Of a stretch of 64,000 nucleotides of DNA, positions 12,301 through 21,503 are shown in pieces (the first letter of the stretch is position 1; each line of letters begins with the position of its first letter). The notes beneath the pieces were generated by a model. It was not told the DNA's origin. It made no database searches and was given only the letters and a program-made list of their open reading frames with translations. Source of the DNA: Tricholoma matsutake (Eukaryota; Basidiomycota; Agaricomycetes; Agaricales; Tricholomataceae); the NCBI GenBank assembly GCA_026075535.2, contig AP026544.2, forward strand, positions 1,488,001-1,552,000, given 5' to 3'. Made by a program: the position numbers and the translations under genes.

Positions 12301-12931
12301 TTGCACCCGGTCATGAGCTGTTGTCCACGAGTTGGTTAACAAAATTAGCTTGCATGTCTGAATGTATAACCATTGCCATAGCTGAATGCTGGCACTGGAT
12401 TGTGATGATGACACATTGAGTATGTTTCAGCAGTTATCCAAGGATGACCTCAATGCCAGCACAGCTATTTTGAATCTGAATGTACCTGGTTCCACCTCTG
12501 TTTGTCTGTCCTGGATTTGGCATAATTCCCACATTCATACTGGTCTTATGGCCAATGCCAATGCTGCTCCTGTTCCTGTTCCCGATGCCATTGCCGATGC
12601 TGGCCCATTCTGGGAATGTAAATATATTTTGTAGCCATCCGTATTCATTGTACTAACAATTTTCATAGTCAGGTGAGTACATTGGCTTTGTTCACAGGCT
12701 CAGAGAAATCGATGGAGGGAGGAATTTCTACTGGTCACATATGAAATGCAGTGGACTGTGCAGTATTTCATCTATCACAGCCAATGGTGGCAGTCAGCCT
12801 CACAGTCCAAGAATACCCTTCCCGGTCTGCTAGCCTATGCTAATTGCCAGCATGCTTCATGGTATGAATTAGCATTGAGGGCTGACAATGCATTTAGATC
12901 AACAAATGCTGATTATATCTCCCCTCTCTGA
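9382..12931 (+). pseudogene. KDZ transposase with CxC2-type zinc finger
   Basis: Begins MSLTRVPYKRKRRSKKNAP, a basic start, with an intron-like GTTAGT...TATAG at 9664-9691. A cysteine finger follows at about 9811-9990: CNHC, WRCVDC, LCRTCMRVTHRQNPFHYIEC, then THFRRAELWEVGTYI, the CxC2 pattern at the N-terminus of KDZ transposases. The core at 10510-11160 has VVHTNGIHHLAMVTCQC, a region ending in FCPACP, and, in another frame at about 11035, VADGNFKADH with the catalytic Asp. HVHGHKDECFFRYAPSF and GIVAGEILESLWAS follow at 11250-11345, and the C-terminal half runs to about 12931 (IEVRDKVHRLGK, STAILNLNVPGSTS, MQWTVQYFIYHS). Stops (TAA near 10047), frameshifts and a missing stretch around 11165-11245 mark it as inactive. 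Confidence 0.8.
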
Positions 12932-12999
12932 CTGAAAAGGGCCACATGTATTATGTAAACATGATGTAAACACAATTATCTTGATCACCAACCACAACC

Positions 13000-14813
13000 A
13001 TGTCGAACAAAAGTCTCTCAATCTTCAACCCTTTTTCTTTGCAATTGGGCCCGAAAGGGCAACTCCAAATGTGGACACAAGAGATCATTTGGTATGTGGA
13101 GTCCCGATTCCGTCAAGTTTTGTTGGAGTTAGACCAGGCAAACTTTGTAAAACAACATTGGATGCAAAAAATTCTCTATGCCAAGCTTGTATGTTGAGAT
13201 CTTTCCTAAAGGAAGTAAGTATACATCACTGACAAGTATGACAGATGTATGTCATGTCTTGGATCAGCATCGGCACCTCCATCGGCCTTATGATGGATGT
13301 GCCCATCCTTCTTTGGTCCTTGGCTGACTGTCTCACCGATGTGAATTTGGACCACCTACCCCTTGGATTCCATCCATCTCTCTTGGCCATGTTGGATGAT
13401 GGTGTTGCCAGCGACGTTCCTAGCTGTCTGGTGGATTCATATGTATGTGATTGGTGGAGCCACAATAGTGAACCAGCACTGGGGCAAATTTTCGCCAGTG
13501 ACACCCTGGATAAGTGCCTCGATAGCTATCGACAGTATATCCCTGCCCCTGTGATCACCAGCTCACCGCTCACCAATAGCCAGCCAGCAGACAATGCTGC
13601 CGATGGCCGAGCTAACTGCCAATCTTGCATTGACCTGCAGGCTCTCATTGGGGATTTGTTCAATGAAGCATGGGGGATGCAGGACTTCATAGATGGCTGT
13701 GAATCATCAGCAGAGGCTGCAATGAATGCAAATATCAGGCAATCAGCAGGGTTCCAACAGCTTTATGAGCTAGCCCTGCTCAAGGAGCTTCAGTCCGAAC
13801 CACGTAAGTTAACAATGGCAGCGGCATCAAAAAACAACTGTGGACATGCTGGGAGAAGGTCAGCCGTAAGAAGACAATCGGAACTGGTATCTGCACATGC
13901 ACAGGCTGAACTTGAGCACCTGAAGGCCCTTCCCCCAACCTCCTACAAGTGGACCTGGGGCATTGATATTGCAGAGAATGAGGTTTTAGCAATCAATCAG
14001 GCAACCAAGGGCAAGGGAAAGGCACAGCATTCTGGGTATGCAGGGTCTCTACCTGATGGCGTGCAGCAAAAGAAGGAGTGGTCAGATGCACCAAGTCTCC
14101 CAACAGTTGTCTCTGCCTACAGTCGACCACCCATGGTTACTGGTCACGATGCTGGCCTATATTTTTCAGACGCTGAATCCGATGTGTCCAATGCTGGGAC
14201 CGCTCCAGTTGTTCCTGTCCCCACTCCCGTTCCTTCAGTCCCTGTTGCCAATGCCAATCTCTCTGCTGCTGATCTCTCTGATGCCGACACCAATTCCAAT
14301 TCTGTCCCTGTTCCCACTACCGATCCCATCCCCGCTGCCGCTGCTGATGCCAAGGCACTCATGCTTTGGCAAGGTGAAGATGATGTAGCAAATGATGCTG
14401 ATCAGCATACCACCCTTCAGGCAGCCATGGCATATGGTTCTGATTCATCATCTGCCCCTATGGGTTCCCCAACTGGCATTGATGCTGCTGGCTTCTACCT
14501 CGATGATTCTACCTCTTCATCTCCACCCTCAAATCCCCTATCAGCTTTTGCCACCATGTCTGATGTGGCAGATGTTTTTCTCTCATCATCAGAGACAGAT
14601 TCCACTGGACCTCAGGGTGAATCAAATGCCGATGCCGATGATGCCAGTGCTGATTCTGACAATTTTAGTGATGAGTCCCCCAGCACCTCCCAGATAGAGC
14701 ACCCCACTCCTTCTCGCATCACGCTGCCCATCTATACTCATGCAGACTTTGATTATGTTGATGACACTTGGTTGCATGGCTCTGATGATATGGACACTAC
14801 GGATGATGGATGA
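13000..14813 (+). CDS. KDZ cargo gene 4, unknown, acidic repeat-rich protein
   Basis: A short first part at 13000-13200 (MSNKSLSIFNPFSLQLGPK ... EIIWYVESRFRQVL) ends in TGA and TAA codons near 13195-13210. It is followed after an intron-like GTAAGT...GACAG (13219-13243) by a 522-codon open frame to 14813. The large frame has a helical middle (FIDGCESSAEAAMNANIRQ), then a region rich in Ala, Asp, Ser, Asn and Pro with NANLSAADLSDAD units, and an acidic end (YVDDTWLHGSDDMDTTDD). No domain is recognised. It lies just downstream of the transposase on the same strand. The start and the link between the two parts are uncertain. Confidence 0.45.
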
Positions 14814-14819
14814 TGCTCA

Positions 14820-15170
14820 TTTATTTCATTTACATATTCTATACATGAACATGTAGTAATAATTGTTGGAACACCGAACGTTTGCTGCCCAATCCCTAAT
14901 CCTGGTGCCGGTGCCATGCTCAATTCTGATGCCGATCACTGATTTCATGAAGGTCTGTATTACACATCTGCTGCTGCCAATGTTGGTAAATTTTTAATTT
15001 CTGCCAGTGCCAGTGCCGACCCATTTCATAGGTCTGCATACAACAAATGAATGATTGCTAATTGAGCCATTTATCATACATGTCACTATATAGCCTTTGA
15101 CATCAGGAAATTTCCTTAGGCAGCATCGGCAGCATTGACCAACACCAATTGGGTGGGCAAGCTGATCCCA
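14820..15170. other. Spacer inside the KDZ element, no gene
   Basis: Contains scattered GATGCCGATGCC-like words and GCCAGTGCCGAC but no coding signal; it leads into the right inverted repeat. Confidence 0.4.
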
Positions 15171-15511
15171 TTTGGTAGGTCTGCATTACATAGAAAATTG
15201 CCTATAGCTAGGCATACAGTTTCCTATGCACATCTATCCATTAGCCTGATGCTGATGCCATATATCTATGCCGATGCCATTGCCATTGCCATTGCCATTG
15301 CTGAGTACCATGTCCAATGCTATCTCTGATCTGTATATTAACATTCTTCATAGTGTACAAGCAAGAATTGTCAAAGTGTATTCATTTGATACTAGTACAT
15401 GTTATACATACTATGAGAGCATTCGACAGCGTCCACTGAACCTGTATCATTTGGTACACTGTATGCGTTCAATAGACCATATTATTTGGTAGATTGTAGC
15501 TTACCTATCTG
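15171..15511 (-). repeat. Right terminal inverted repeat of the KDZ element
   Basis: Inverted copy of 2612-3018. Includes GCCATTGCCATTGCCATTGC and a long shared block from about 15300 to 15505. The outermost bases on the minus strand are CAGATAGGTAAGC. Confidence 0.8.
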
Positions 15512-15518
15512 AAAGTGT
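15512..15518. repeat. Target-site duplication of the KDZ element, right
   Basis: AAAGTGT, matching 2605-2611. Its complement supplies the codons joining the two halves of the Tnp2 frame. Confidence 0.75.
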
Positions 15519-17778
15519 AAGAAGTTGAACCAACTGAACGAAGTGTTTGTAATATTGTTCATTGATAAACTGGCCATTAAGAAGAGTAGGGGCAAGATAC
15601 AATGTCCAGATTGAATGGGTTTCAGCTGTCATCTGTGATTTCTCTGCTGCAATATTTGGAACCCTAGATCCAAATGTGGCAGGGATAGTTTCCCCACATC
15701 AAGGGTGGCTGCCCCAATTGCTTGCCACACCTTTGGTGCCAGAACGTACCCTTCATCATCATGGTCAAGGTCCTTGAAATTTCTGGTCCAAAGAAGAATG
15801 AGGTCGGGGATAAAGCTGGTCCAAACAAGATGCATGAAGTCATAGGGGAATGAGATGGGAAAAGAGAGGGAGCTCAAGGCACTGAGCAGGGGAAGACCCT
15901 TGATGCCATACTCGGTTGCAAGTTCATCTGATGTTGCATTGGTCAGGGCAGACTGAACTTCCTGAGCCTGCTCCATAAACAATACATGGTTTTGTAGAGG
16001 AAGCGCAGTTGCATCATATCAGTGTTGTGAGTCAGGAAAATTTTCATGGTGTAGTAGAACATAATGCATTGTCACCCGTGATGATGGAATACAAATTCCT
16101 TGGACTTCCTTGGATCTCACACATGCAGCATGGGGAACAACCATTATGACCCTTCATGTGCATGATCATCGATACTGCAGGGATGTCACCAAAGACGACG
16201 ATTAGATATGCATGAAGAAAAAAAACAGTCATTGTGATGGCATCGAATGCAGAGACACCAAGCTCCAGCTGTAAAAGTTCCTGGACTAGCAGCCAAAGGA
16301 ATGAATCTAAATTGCCAGGCTTCTTTGGTCCAGGAATTATGCCAACTGAAATGAGATTCTTCTTCAGAAATCACTCTTCAGAAGGGAGATTGTAGTTGAA
16401 TAGGACGATTGGCCATGCAGTTTTGGTATGGTGCTTGAAAGGACTGAAGCCATCAGTGGACAAACCAAGTGCAATATCACAAGGGTCAGAGAAGAACCAA
16501 TCTGGAAGCTCCTCACCACCAATAGTGACAAATGAATCCCAAAGTAGGGAGTAATGAGTGCCTTTGAAGATATCTGTCACTTTTGTGGGGTTGTGTTGGT
16601 GACTAGCTCTGTATTGCATCTTTCTTGCATAGGGGGAATTCAAGACCATTGCATGGAGGCGCAGAATAATTGGTAAGTACTGAAAATATGCCTGAGGTGT
16701 TGTCCCATCAGCTTTATATTGATTGGTGTTGCACTTCGGGCATTTCAGTGAGGTTTCATATGGACCAGTGTAGCAGATGCATGAGGATGGGCAACAATTG
16801 TAACACACAGGTTGGAAACCTGAGAGGGACTGGATACATTTCTCGGTGTTCTTCAACATGTCTATCAAAGCTTGGGGGAAGGCAAGGCAAAGTTTGTTGA
16901 ATGTCTTATCTGTGAGGCCATCTTCAACCTTCAGGGTATAAGCATGAAGGAGGGACAAGTCACTCTCATCCAGAAGTTTATCATCTATGAAGGTGTCAGC
17001 CAGCAGTACAGTAATGAATATAATGACAGACCTTTCGAGGCTTCTTTTAAGAAACCTTCACCCAGAAGGTCCCACACTAAAACTCCTTGTCCTGGCTCTG
17101 CACCCAGCATCACATATTCATCATCCTGCTCAAAACTATCTGGAAACTCTTCTTCATCGCTAAGTTCCTGCTCCTGCTCCTCCTCTTCCTCATCACTCTC
17201 CTCCTTGTCAAGTATAAACTGCTGAACATGATTAGATCCCCACCGCTGTTGCCCAACCTGATCAACATGATCCATGATGCGATAAGACTGCCATAACTTG
17301 GACAGGCCATAGTCATCATGGCTTCCAGCAGTATTGGCATGAGTTGGCATAGCAAGTTGGGAGGTATTGTGGTCAACCCCTGATGGTCCTGCCTCGCCCA
17401 TGGAGAAATCTCCATCATCCAGATAAATTTCTGGTGGGCTACCTTGAACATATCGGTATGGGACATTGTCAGGCACTGGGCTTGCCAATTCCCCAACAGG
17501 GGGAGGGCTGTTTGCAGATGCAGGCCTTGAAGCAATGGCTCATTGAAGAGGGCCAAGGTGTCCAACCAGCTCTTGTTTTGCAGGTCAGTGAGAAGACTTC
17601 CGTCAAGGCTGAGAACCCTGGCCATGGCTGTGTACCAATGATTGGCTCTGTGAAAGGACACTTGAGGCAAGGAGTAGTGGACCTTGTCCATTCAGATGAT
17701 GTGATTCTGTCCTTTGAGTGACTTGTTTGTTGCAACTGCATGCACAGAGACATTTAACCATGGTGGGTCAACAGACAT
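15519..17778 (-). pseudogene. Tnp2 (Transposase_21) transposase, proximal part
   Basis: From ATG at 17778 the minus strand encodes a leader (MSVDPPWLNVSV), an acidic serine/glutamate-rich region (17200-17100, in a shifted frame), and the conserved transposase core. The core shows VCYNCCPSSCICYTGP and LKCPKC (zinc-binding), TDIFKGTHYSLLWDS, DPCDIALGLSTDGFSPFK, TAWPIVLFNYNLP, then NLISVGIIPGPKKPGN, AYLIVVFGDIPAVSM, MKGHNGCSPCCMCEIQG, and further LSFPISFPYDFMHLVW. These are hallmarks of fungal Tnp2/CACTA-type transposases. TGA codons interrupt at 17692-17694 and 16371-16373 (SEE-stop-FLKKN, normally Arg), and there are frameshifts near 17470 and 15650. The gene is cut at 15518 by the KDZ element and resumes at 2611. 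Confidence 0.75.
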
Positions 17779-18370
17779 AGTAGTTGAGAACATGGTTGAC
17801 ATTTATATATTGTAATGGTATCAATGCATTGCAAGGGGAAGAACAGGTTTGCTATGATCCGGAAATTGAATTAAGGTCTGAGCAGTGAGGAAGGGTCTTT
17901 GCCTTCCAGATCCTTTGACAAAGGGTAACAACATCAGTATATTTTAAAAATTGATAATATATGGAAGGGACAAACAAGCAGAAGAAGTACCACCAAGGCC
18001 GTAGTCCACGAGTTGATTGTGGCAGGAGCAATAGAGCTATATGGAACCAGTTGAAACTTGTTATGGGAGTGTGATTGTTGGGAACCTGCAATGGGGGTCA
18101 ATAATATGCAATAGAAGGCAGCATGATCTTACCAGGTTTCTGCCTATCAGTTGCCTTAGTTTTCTTCACATATCTTTGAGATGGAGCTTCAGAGGTGCTA
18201 TTTGATAGCAGCAAAACTACTACTCAAAACATTTTACATGAATTTGAGCTACAAAATCTATTGTAAGCACCTGTACAAATGTACAGGTAGCTGTAGCTCC
18301 CCCTAGGATGGTGATCATGTCAGAAACCTTCAAACTATCGTAAAGTACCCAAACTTACTAGCAATGCTTC
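17779..18370. other. No gene recognised
   Basis: Short minus-strand frames only. A symmetrical CACCTGTACAAATGTACAGGTAG near 18270 is a small hairpin. It may hold 5' sequence of the Tnp2 element. Confidence 0.3.
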
Positions 18371-19045
18371 TTAACCTTCCTCAAATAGCTCTGGTTTCAT
18401 GTTGGGATGTGTGAGAGATGCTGCAATTTTAGGGCGCTTCTTTCTGATGAGGTCTCCTTTCCATGCATCTATGGCCTTTGATGCTTGGCTATTTGAAATC
18501 ATGATGAGGATTGTGTGGACAGATACTAAAGATACAAACCTTGGGGCATACGTGTGAGCAAACAATTCACCAGTAGATCCACATGCTTCCATATCGCCGA
18601 GTGAGAAGCATGTCATGAATGCCAATTATTCTGACCTTTTTTCTCTGTCGCATTTCCACCAATGTTGTGCTGCTGGAATAAATAAAAACACCTACCAGCT
18701 TTCATGACAAACCCTTCACAGCCTTTCTGATCACCCATCACCATCAGGAGTAGCATCCAGTCGCCCACCCCCCTGAAACACTCATCAGATTGAAACCATT
18801 GACCTTGGTGACAGATTGTACTATCACCAAGGTGATACAGCTTTGTTGACCTTTTGGAAAGGTGGGAGAAGTTTGGTGACTGGCATCCATAGACAGCAGT
18901 TTGGTGACAGGGAGAGGAAGTAGCCATAGATGTGTAGATCCTTGTCTGCAAGGAATACATGGTTGTAGGAGAGCATGTAACCAAGAAGGTAGGGGGCTAC
19001 AGACATCTTTACATGAACATTGATGTACACATGAATTTGGACCAC
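18371..19045 (-). pseudogene. Fragment of an unknown protein gene
   Basis: Minus-strand pieces in several frames: YMLSYNHVFLADKDLHIYGY (about 18990), CFRGVGDWMLLLMVMGDQKG (about 18770), and FMTCFSLGDMEACGSTGELF ... IRKKRPKIAASLTHPNMK and PELFEEG (18620-18371). The ending, KRPKIA followed by ELFEEG, resembles the C-terminus of a protein family I have seen in Agaricomycetes but cannot name. Frame changes suggest decay or introns. Confidence 0.3.
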
Positions 19046-19091
19046 TTACTAGTGTTCATTGCCAACAAAATATGATAGGTGGTTGGTTGAC

Positions 19092-19452
19092 TTGAACACT
19101 GTAACTTAATTTATATTCTATGCTACCGACAACAAAAGAAATCTTATGTGGGGTGGAAGGTGGTGGTTGGAGACAGAGTGGGAAGGCATGTGAAAGCATC
19201 AGACATTTGTTGATGTTGCACGAGATGTTTGAGTTTCAGGTATCCTGGGCTTGCTAAATAGAGAGTTGGCCTTTGTTTCTATTTAGCAAGCCCAGGATAC
19301 CCAAAACTCAAACATCTCATGCAACATCAACAAACATCTGACACTTTTGCATGCCTTCCCACTCTGTCTCCAACCACCACCTTCCACCCCATGTAAGTCC
19401 CATTTCTTTTGTTGTCGGTAGCATAGAATATAAATTAAGTTACAGTGTTCAA
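19092..19452. repeat. Long foldback (inverted repeat) of 361 bases
   Basis: The left arm 19092-19260 and right arm 19280-19452 are near-perfect inverted copies with a 19-base loop (19261-19279). Outer ends are TTGAACACTGTAACTTAAT and its complement; inner ends are CTTGCTAAATA / TATTTAGCAAG. No clear target duplication is seen, and a dinucleotide could be missed. Structurally it is a foldback MITE or a hairpin-RNA source. Open frames inside are shadows. Confidence 0.85.
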
Positions 19453-19616
19453 CAAAAGCCCATAAAAAGCCCATAAGAGTGTCAAAAGACACAAAAGTAT
19501 GAATAGAATGTCATAAGGGCAGACACATTGGTGCTAAGGATAGATATTGAAGCCATAGTCTCTTGCATACCATTTTTCTGAATGATAAGCTGATACTTTG
19601 TGATTCTATGCACAGA

Positions 19617-19621
19617 CAAGA
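19617..19621. repeat. Target-site duplication of gypsy-2, left
   Basis: CAAGA, repeated at 27581-27585. Confidence 0.8.
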
Positions 19622-20276
19622 TGTTACAATTTTCCTTGTAACTCATGGAACCTGATGCACCCGACGATCCCCTCCAGACAGGAGGCACCCCTTGATTCAT
19701 GCCTAGGGCATGTCCTTGACATCAGACACACACACGACGCATGCTGACTGCATGCATTCGATCCCCTTCCCGTTGAAGGCACCCTTGACGCATGGTGACT
19801 CCATGCACCCAAACCCACTCCCACACATGCTGTGATATGACAGCCCCCTGACATGAGGTCTGTGACGTCGGACTCTCACGATCAACATGCTGCGCCGCAG
19901 CACTCCATGACATCGGACACCTCATGCAAGGCATGAGGCCTATTGTTTCTATTCTTACTTGATATGCATCTATCCTTCCGATTGGACGATAAGGACCTCC
20001 CTCATAGTGTAAGTACTGCAACTTGTAGTAGGGATGTCCTTAGTTTAGATCTAGGCAATTAACAGCCTTAACTTGCAACTTGCGAACTTACTCGAAACCA
20101 CTAAGGAAGCCCCTTAGTGCATGAACCTGAACGACTCTATGCAGAAGCCCTGCTAGAGTGCACTACCCATCTTACATCGGACGCTCTGAGTAAGACTAGT
20201 GCTGAATGACTCGTCGAGGAAGCACCTCGTCGAACGACATCGACTAGATCAAGTGGTTGAGGCTTCACCCTTAACA
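19622..20276 (+). repeat. 5' LTR of gypsy-2 (655 bases)
   Basis: Starts TGTTACAATTTTCC and ends CACCCTTAACA. Compared with the 3' LTR it lacks a segment around 27148-27190 and has scattered substitutions. It contains the palindrome CCTCATGCAAGGCATGAGG once. At 20008 it reads TGTAAGTA where the 3' LTR has the TATA-like TATAAGTA. Confidence 0.9.
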
Positions 20277-20442
20277 TAAGATCTAAACTATCTGCTAGCC
20301 CACCTACCTAGGTGTAGGCAATACATCTCAATACACACCACAGCAACCCAGGTCTAGACAAACCCCAGACCGACCACCAAGAGAAGCAGAACCACAGCCA
20401 GGTTCATCTTGGTACCAATACAATGGAAGACTAGTCTGTTAC

Positions 20443-21486
20443 TTGACCCCAGCACAGCGTTGGTTCTATGGATCAACCGACAGACAACGAGGAGATTTCC
20501 TCACCGATGAAGACTTTGAACAACTGCACACACCCCCACCCGAAACATCCACCCACTTCTTAACAGACGAAACCGATGACCTCTATAGTGAGATGTCCGA
20601 ACCCGCAACTGCACCAATGATGTCCGTGAAGGATATTCGAATCCAATCACCCACAGACTTCTCAGGAGAGCAGACCAAGACTGCCAAGTTCCTGCAGGAG
20701 ATAGACCTGTACTTGCAAATCAATGATCAGGTCTATGACACGAACGACAAGATCATCTTCATGCTGTCCTTCATGAATGGAGGGACAGCAGCTGCCTGGT
20801 TGCAGGGATTCATCAACCAACACCAGTCTGAGGGACTTGGTGAATATGCAGACTTCCGACAGAAGGTCCTAGAGGCCTTCTCACTGATCGACGATGCCAG
20901 AACGGCAAAGACAGAGATTAAGAATCTCAAACAAGGTTCAGGGAACCTCGAAGAATATGTGGCAAACTTCCGCATCCTGAAAGACAGGATGGGAATCGCA
21001 GAAGATGCAGCCATGATCGAGTACTTCATGGGTGGACTGCATCCCAAATTACTGAAGAGGGTACACACAATGGAGACAGTGCCCAACACGCTCAAAGGCT
21101 GGATAAAAGCAGCTTCAAAATATGAAGGCCAATGGAAACAGGCCATGGCAATCCTGGGGAAGACCAGGCAAAACCAGATGACAAAAGAAATGACAAAGAA
21201 AGGACAGCCCTCTCTCGACATCAACCGACTGACGAACCAAGAATGCATGGAACACCTCTGAAAGGGATTGTGTTTCATCTGCCACCAACTGGGACACCGA
21301 TCGTCCGACCACAGGAATGGAAAGAACCCCACTCAGATGGGGTCAGCGCCTCCTCCCTACCAAAACCACTTCACCCAGAAGAAGACTGGGGTGGACACCT
21401 ACCAGAAGATCCACATAATGCTGGATGAACTAGATGAAGAAGAAAAGGAATGAGCCCTCAACCTCATGGAGGAATCAGGTTTTTAG
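20443..21486 (+). pseudogene. gag: gypsy-2 gag
   Basis: The frame has the retrotransposon-gag pattern: DFSGEQTKTAKFLQEIDLYL, WLQGFINQH, EYADFRQKVLEAFSLIDD, then SGNLEEYVANFRILKDR. The knuckle is CFICHQLGHRSSDH, in which the usual last Cys is His. It ends ALNLMEESGF followed by TAG at 21484. Two TGA codons lie inside (21259-21261 just before the knuckle, 21451-21453). The first in-frame ATG is 20593; the frame is open further upstream but lacks an ATG, so 20443 is only the start of the open region. It would form the particle shell and bind RNA. Confidence 0.75.
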
Positions 21487-21503
21487 AACAGCGGTCTGAT
21501 ACG

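Larger units (their letters stand above)
2612..15511. mobile_element. KDZ (Kyakuja-Dileera-Zisupton) DNA transposon, 12.9 kb, with cargo
   Basis: The ends are inverted repeats: 2612 begins CACATAGGTAAGCTACA and the complement of 15511 begins CAGATAGGTAAGCTACA, with similarity continuing for about 340-400 bases. The 7-base duplication AAAGTGT flanks both ends, and deleting the element rejoins a Tnp2 reading frame. Inside are a KDZ transposase (plus, 9382-12931) and four other genes arranged mostly as divergent pairs: 3418-4193 (minus), 4279-6579 (plus), 6709-9294 (minus) and 13000-14813 (plus). GGCATT/GGCATC-type hexamers occur throughout, in genes, spacers and both inverted repeats. Several genes carry stops or frameshifts, so the copy is probably dead. 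KDZ elements with cargo genes are known in basidiomycetes; the function of this cargo is not. Confidence 0.8.

Noticed and set aside
2612..15511. TET/JBP dioxygenase as KDZ cargo
   Set aside because: Such genes are known with fungal KDZ elements, but I found no HxD...H motif context in any frame of the element.
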